64,000 nt of DNA from an uncultured Clostridia bacterium (GTDB lineage: Bacteria > Bacillota > Clostridia > Oscillospirales > Acutalibacteraceae), in the NCBI GenBank assembly GCA_944380725.1, contig CALWIK010000002.1:62001-126000 (forward strand). The letters run 5' to 3'. Position numbers and translations under genes: made by a program. Positions 62,596-64,000 of the stretch are shown in pieces. Within the stretch, counting starts at the first letter, position 1. Every line of letters begins with the position of its first letter. The notes beneath the pieces are model-generated. The model did not search any database. It was not told the origin of the DNA and worked only from the letters and a program-made list of their open reading frames with translations.

Positions 62596-63402
62596 TTATT
62601 TCATTAAGCTTGAAATATATTCTTCTAAGCACAAATTTTTCATTTTAATTACTTGCGCTGAGTCTTCTCCAACATATCTAAAATGTGCCGGCTCAAAGGC
62701 TCTACCTGTTATTTCTTCTTTGTCTTTAGGGTAACGTAAAATAAAGCCGTAATTTGCACTATTTTCAACAAGCCAAGCATACTCTTTAGTCGCACAAAAT
62801 TCCTCTCCTACGGCGTTAAAATCTACTGCAAGGCCAGTACTATGTTCACTTCTCCCCGGTAGAGAAATCTTTTTTAACGATAAATTATATGCATCTTCTT
62901 TATTCTTATTTTGTTTTAGATTCTCTAAAAAATCTCTATCAAATAATTGTTTTTGACGCTCTTCACTTCTAAAACCAGAAGAAGCCCACAATCTTATATT
63001 ATTCTTAGCGGCCTCTTGCAGCATTTCATTTAATGAAATAAAAATTCTCTCATCCACTTCCACATCGCCATACTGCTTAAGTTTTGGGCAAAAATAAGAA
63101 GGCATTTCGTTTACATTATTAACCAAAGTCAAGTTCCAGTCACAAGATTTATTCCAGTTTGTAAAGTCTGTTCTTAATTTTTTCTTTTTTAAGCTAACTG
63201 CCTGATTAACGACATTTTCTGTTTCGCTCAAATCCATTGTATACATTTCTTCAGTTTTTACAAAAAAAGATAGCAAAACAAATACTGAAGTAAACATAAC
63301 AAATATAAACAAAAAAATAAATTTCTTTTTTATCCGTGCATTCCTATTTTTTAAATACATTTTTTTATAATAACTCAAATAATTTTTTTTATTAAACATC
63401 AA
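62596..63402 (-). CDS. D-alanyl-D-alanine carboxypeptidase, VanY family
   Basis: The 268-residue protein has a basic N-terminus, one transmembrane anchor (residues about 27-47, FIFLFIFVMFTSVFVLLSFF) and an external M15B domain: ASSGFRSEERQKQLFDRDFL, PGRSEHSTGLAVDFNAV (the SXHXXGXAXD zinc motif) and EPAHFRYVG (usually EPWHFRYVG). It trims the terminal D-Ala of peptidoglycan stem peptides. The Trp to Ala change before the zinc His is minor. The gene is not preceded by vanRS-like regulators; it is housekeeping, not resistance, on present evidence. Confidence 0.9.
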   Translation of the reverse strand: MMFNKKNYLSYYKKMYLKNRNARIKKKFIFLFIFVMFTSVFVLLSFFVKTEEMYTMDLSETENVVNQAVSLKKKKLRTDFTNWNKSCDWNLTLVNNVNEMPSYFCPKLKQYGDVEVDERIFISLNEMLQEAAKNNIRLWASSGFRSEERQKQLFDRDFLENLKQNKNKEDAYNLSLKKISLPGRSEHSTGLAVDFNAVGEEFCATKEYAWLVENSANYGFILRYPKDKEEITGRAFEPAHFRYVGEDSAQVIKMKNLCLEEYISSLMK

Positions 63403-63446
63403 AAAATAACCTCTTTATAAAATAAAAAATAAAACCAAATAAAAAT

Positions 63447-63480
63447 AAACCCTTATGTCATAATAAGACAGTTAGGGTTT
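63447..63480 (-). terminator. Terminator of the M23 peptidase gene
   Basis: AAACCC (63447-63452) and GGGTTT (63475-63480), with inner pairs TGTC and GACA, form a stem; on the - strand it is followed by ATTTTTATTT. It ends the incomplete gene on its left. Confidence 0.68.
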
Positions 63481-63543
63481 ATAATTAAACTTTCTTTATA
63501 TATTTTGCGCAAATTTTAATAAAAAATACTTGCGATTACAGCT

Positions 63544-64000
63544 TTAAACTTCTGTTTTTGGGTTATACCATTTCCCATTTCTAGAGGTTCCAAAATGCAA
63601 ATGGTTTCCAGTAGAACGCCCGGTACTTCCGACTTCGCCAATAGTCTGACCTGCCTTTACATGCTGACCTTGTACCACATAAAGTTTACTTAAATGAGCA
63701 TACATAGTCTCATATCCATTGCCATGGCTAATCTTTACGTAGTACCCCCAGCCAGATCCCCACCGGTTAGAAGCATTAACTCCTACCACCACACCGTCGG
63801 CGGCTGCTACAACTTTTGTTCCTCTCTGTGCCGGAATATCTATCCCATTGTGCCTTCTACCATCTCCCCAGCCAGAAGAGATCCTTCCATGCCCAGGAAC
63901 CGGCCAAATATATCGACCTTTTTTGTAAGCCCCTATTTGGGATCTAGATATTTTATCCTGTAAATTTCTTTTTCGTGCTTCATTTAAATTTATCTTTGCC
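63544..64000 (-). CDS. M23-family metallopeptidase (N-terminal part outside the window)
   Basis: The frame is open to the right edge (codons reading KINLNEARKRNLQDKI upstream), so the protein continues beyond the window; the ATG-like start at 63792 is internal. The visible 152 residues are the catalytic LytM domain: WPVPGHGRISSGWGDGRRHN, HNGIDIPA (HXXXD), GWGYYVKISHGNGYETMYAH, and HLHFGTSRNGKWYNP (HXH). The lysine- and arginine-rich helical part before it suggests the coiled coil of EnvC/FtsX-associated or SpoIIQ-like proteins. It cleaves peptidoglycan cross-bridges or acts as an activator. Confidence 0.92.
   Translation of the reverse strand, partial: AKINLNEARKRNLQDKISRSQIGAYKKGRYIWPVPGHGRISSGWGDGRRHNGIDIPAQRGTKVVAAADGVVVGVNASNRWGSGWGYYVKISHGNGYETMYAHLSKLYVVQGQHVKAGQTIGEVGSTGRSTGNHLHFGTSRNGKWYNPKTEV

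Noticed and set aside
62596-63402. VanY as vancomycin resistance
   Set aside because: No vanHAX or vanRS genes nearby; VanY-family carboxypeptidases are common in normal cell-wall metabolism.
62596-64000. VanY and M23 peptidases as lysis genes of the phage element
   Set aside because: The first has a membrane anchor typical of cell-wall housekeeping enzymes, the second is a LytM protein continuing outside the window; neither is next to phage genes or a holin.
1-64000. CRISPR arrays, insertion sequences, transposases, integrases
   Set aside because: I saw no regularly spaced repeats and no protein with transposase or recombinase motifs on either strand.

Overview
The window is an AT-rich (by eye about 30% GC) chromosomal segment of an anaerobic, endospore-forming bacterium, most likely a member of Clostridia. 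The signs are SpoIIE and SpoVAC, a type A (not Bacillus type B) RNase P RNA, a pyruvate:ferredoxin oxidoreductase, a Firmicutes-type class III fructose-1,6-bisphosphatase, RemA, and the Clostridia-typical run remA-gmk-rpoZ-priA-def-fmt-peptidase-rlmN-prpC-prkC. I cannot name the species.

Layout. 0-11 kb (mostly + strand): folD (cut by the window edge), fbp, a cysteine desulfidase-like gene, an unknown secreted protein, queH, spoVAC, then spoIIE on the other strand and a trio of peptidoglycan-binding proteins of spore type. 11-18 kb: nifJ, a CNNM/CBS membrane protein and asnB. 18.2-18.9 kb: rnpB and, behind a perfect consensus promoter, an orphan 66-residue peptide with a double-glycine leader. 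18.9-29.5 kb (- strand): the housekeeping cluster from remA to prkC, for translation start and end processing, replication restart, nucleotide metabolism and Ser/Thr phosphosignalling.

29.7-33.9 kb: a tRNA-Val gene followed by a compact RiPP (ribosomally made, modified peptide) cassette. It holds a 67-residue precursor with an Ala-rich two-cysteine core, a radical SAM/SPASM enzyme with a fused recognition domain, and overlapping TldD-like and TldE-like peptidase genes. A perfect Spo0A box lies in front of the precursor. I know of no described product that matches it, and it is my best candidate for an undescribed system.

34.0-46.8 kb (- strand): a PBSX-like structural operon of a contractile-tailed phage, running from small terminase to tail fibre. 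It has an apparent programmed -1 frameshift in the tail chaperone gene and a scaffold nested inside the protease gene. In the place where the tape measure belongs there is only a 96-residue gene. No integrase, lysis or replication genes are seen. 47-56.4 kb: host-like transporters (GlpT-type MFS, Ca2+-type P-ATPase, heterodimeric ABC exporter). 56.4-58.6 kb: a phage-type control block (XRE repressor, ImmA-like peptidase, sigma-like factor), which resembles the PBSX regulators but lies about 10 kb from the structural operon. 58.7-64 kb: an unknown secreted coiled-coil protein, glnS, gltX, a VanY-type carboxypeptidase and an M23 peptidase cut by the window edge.
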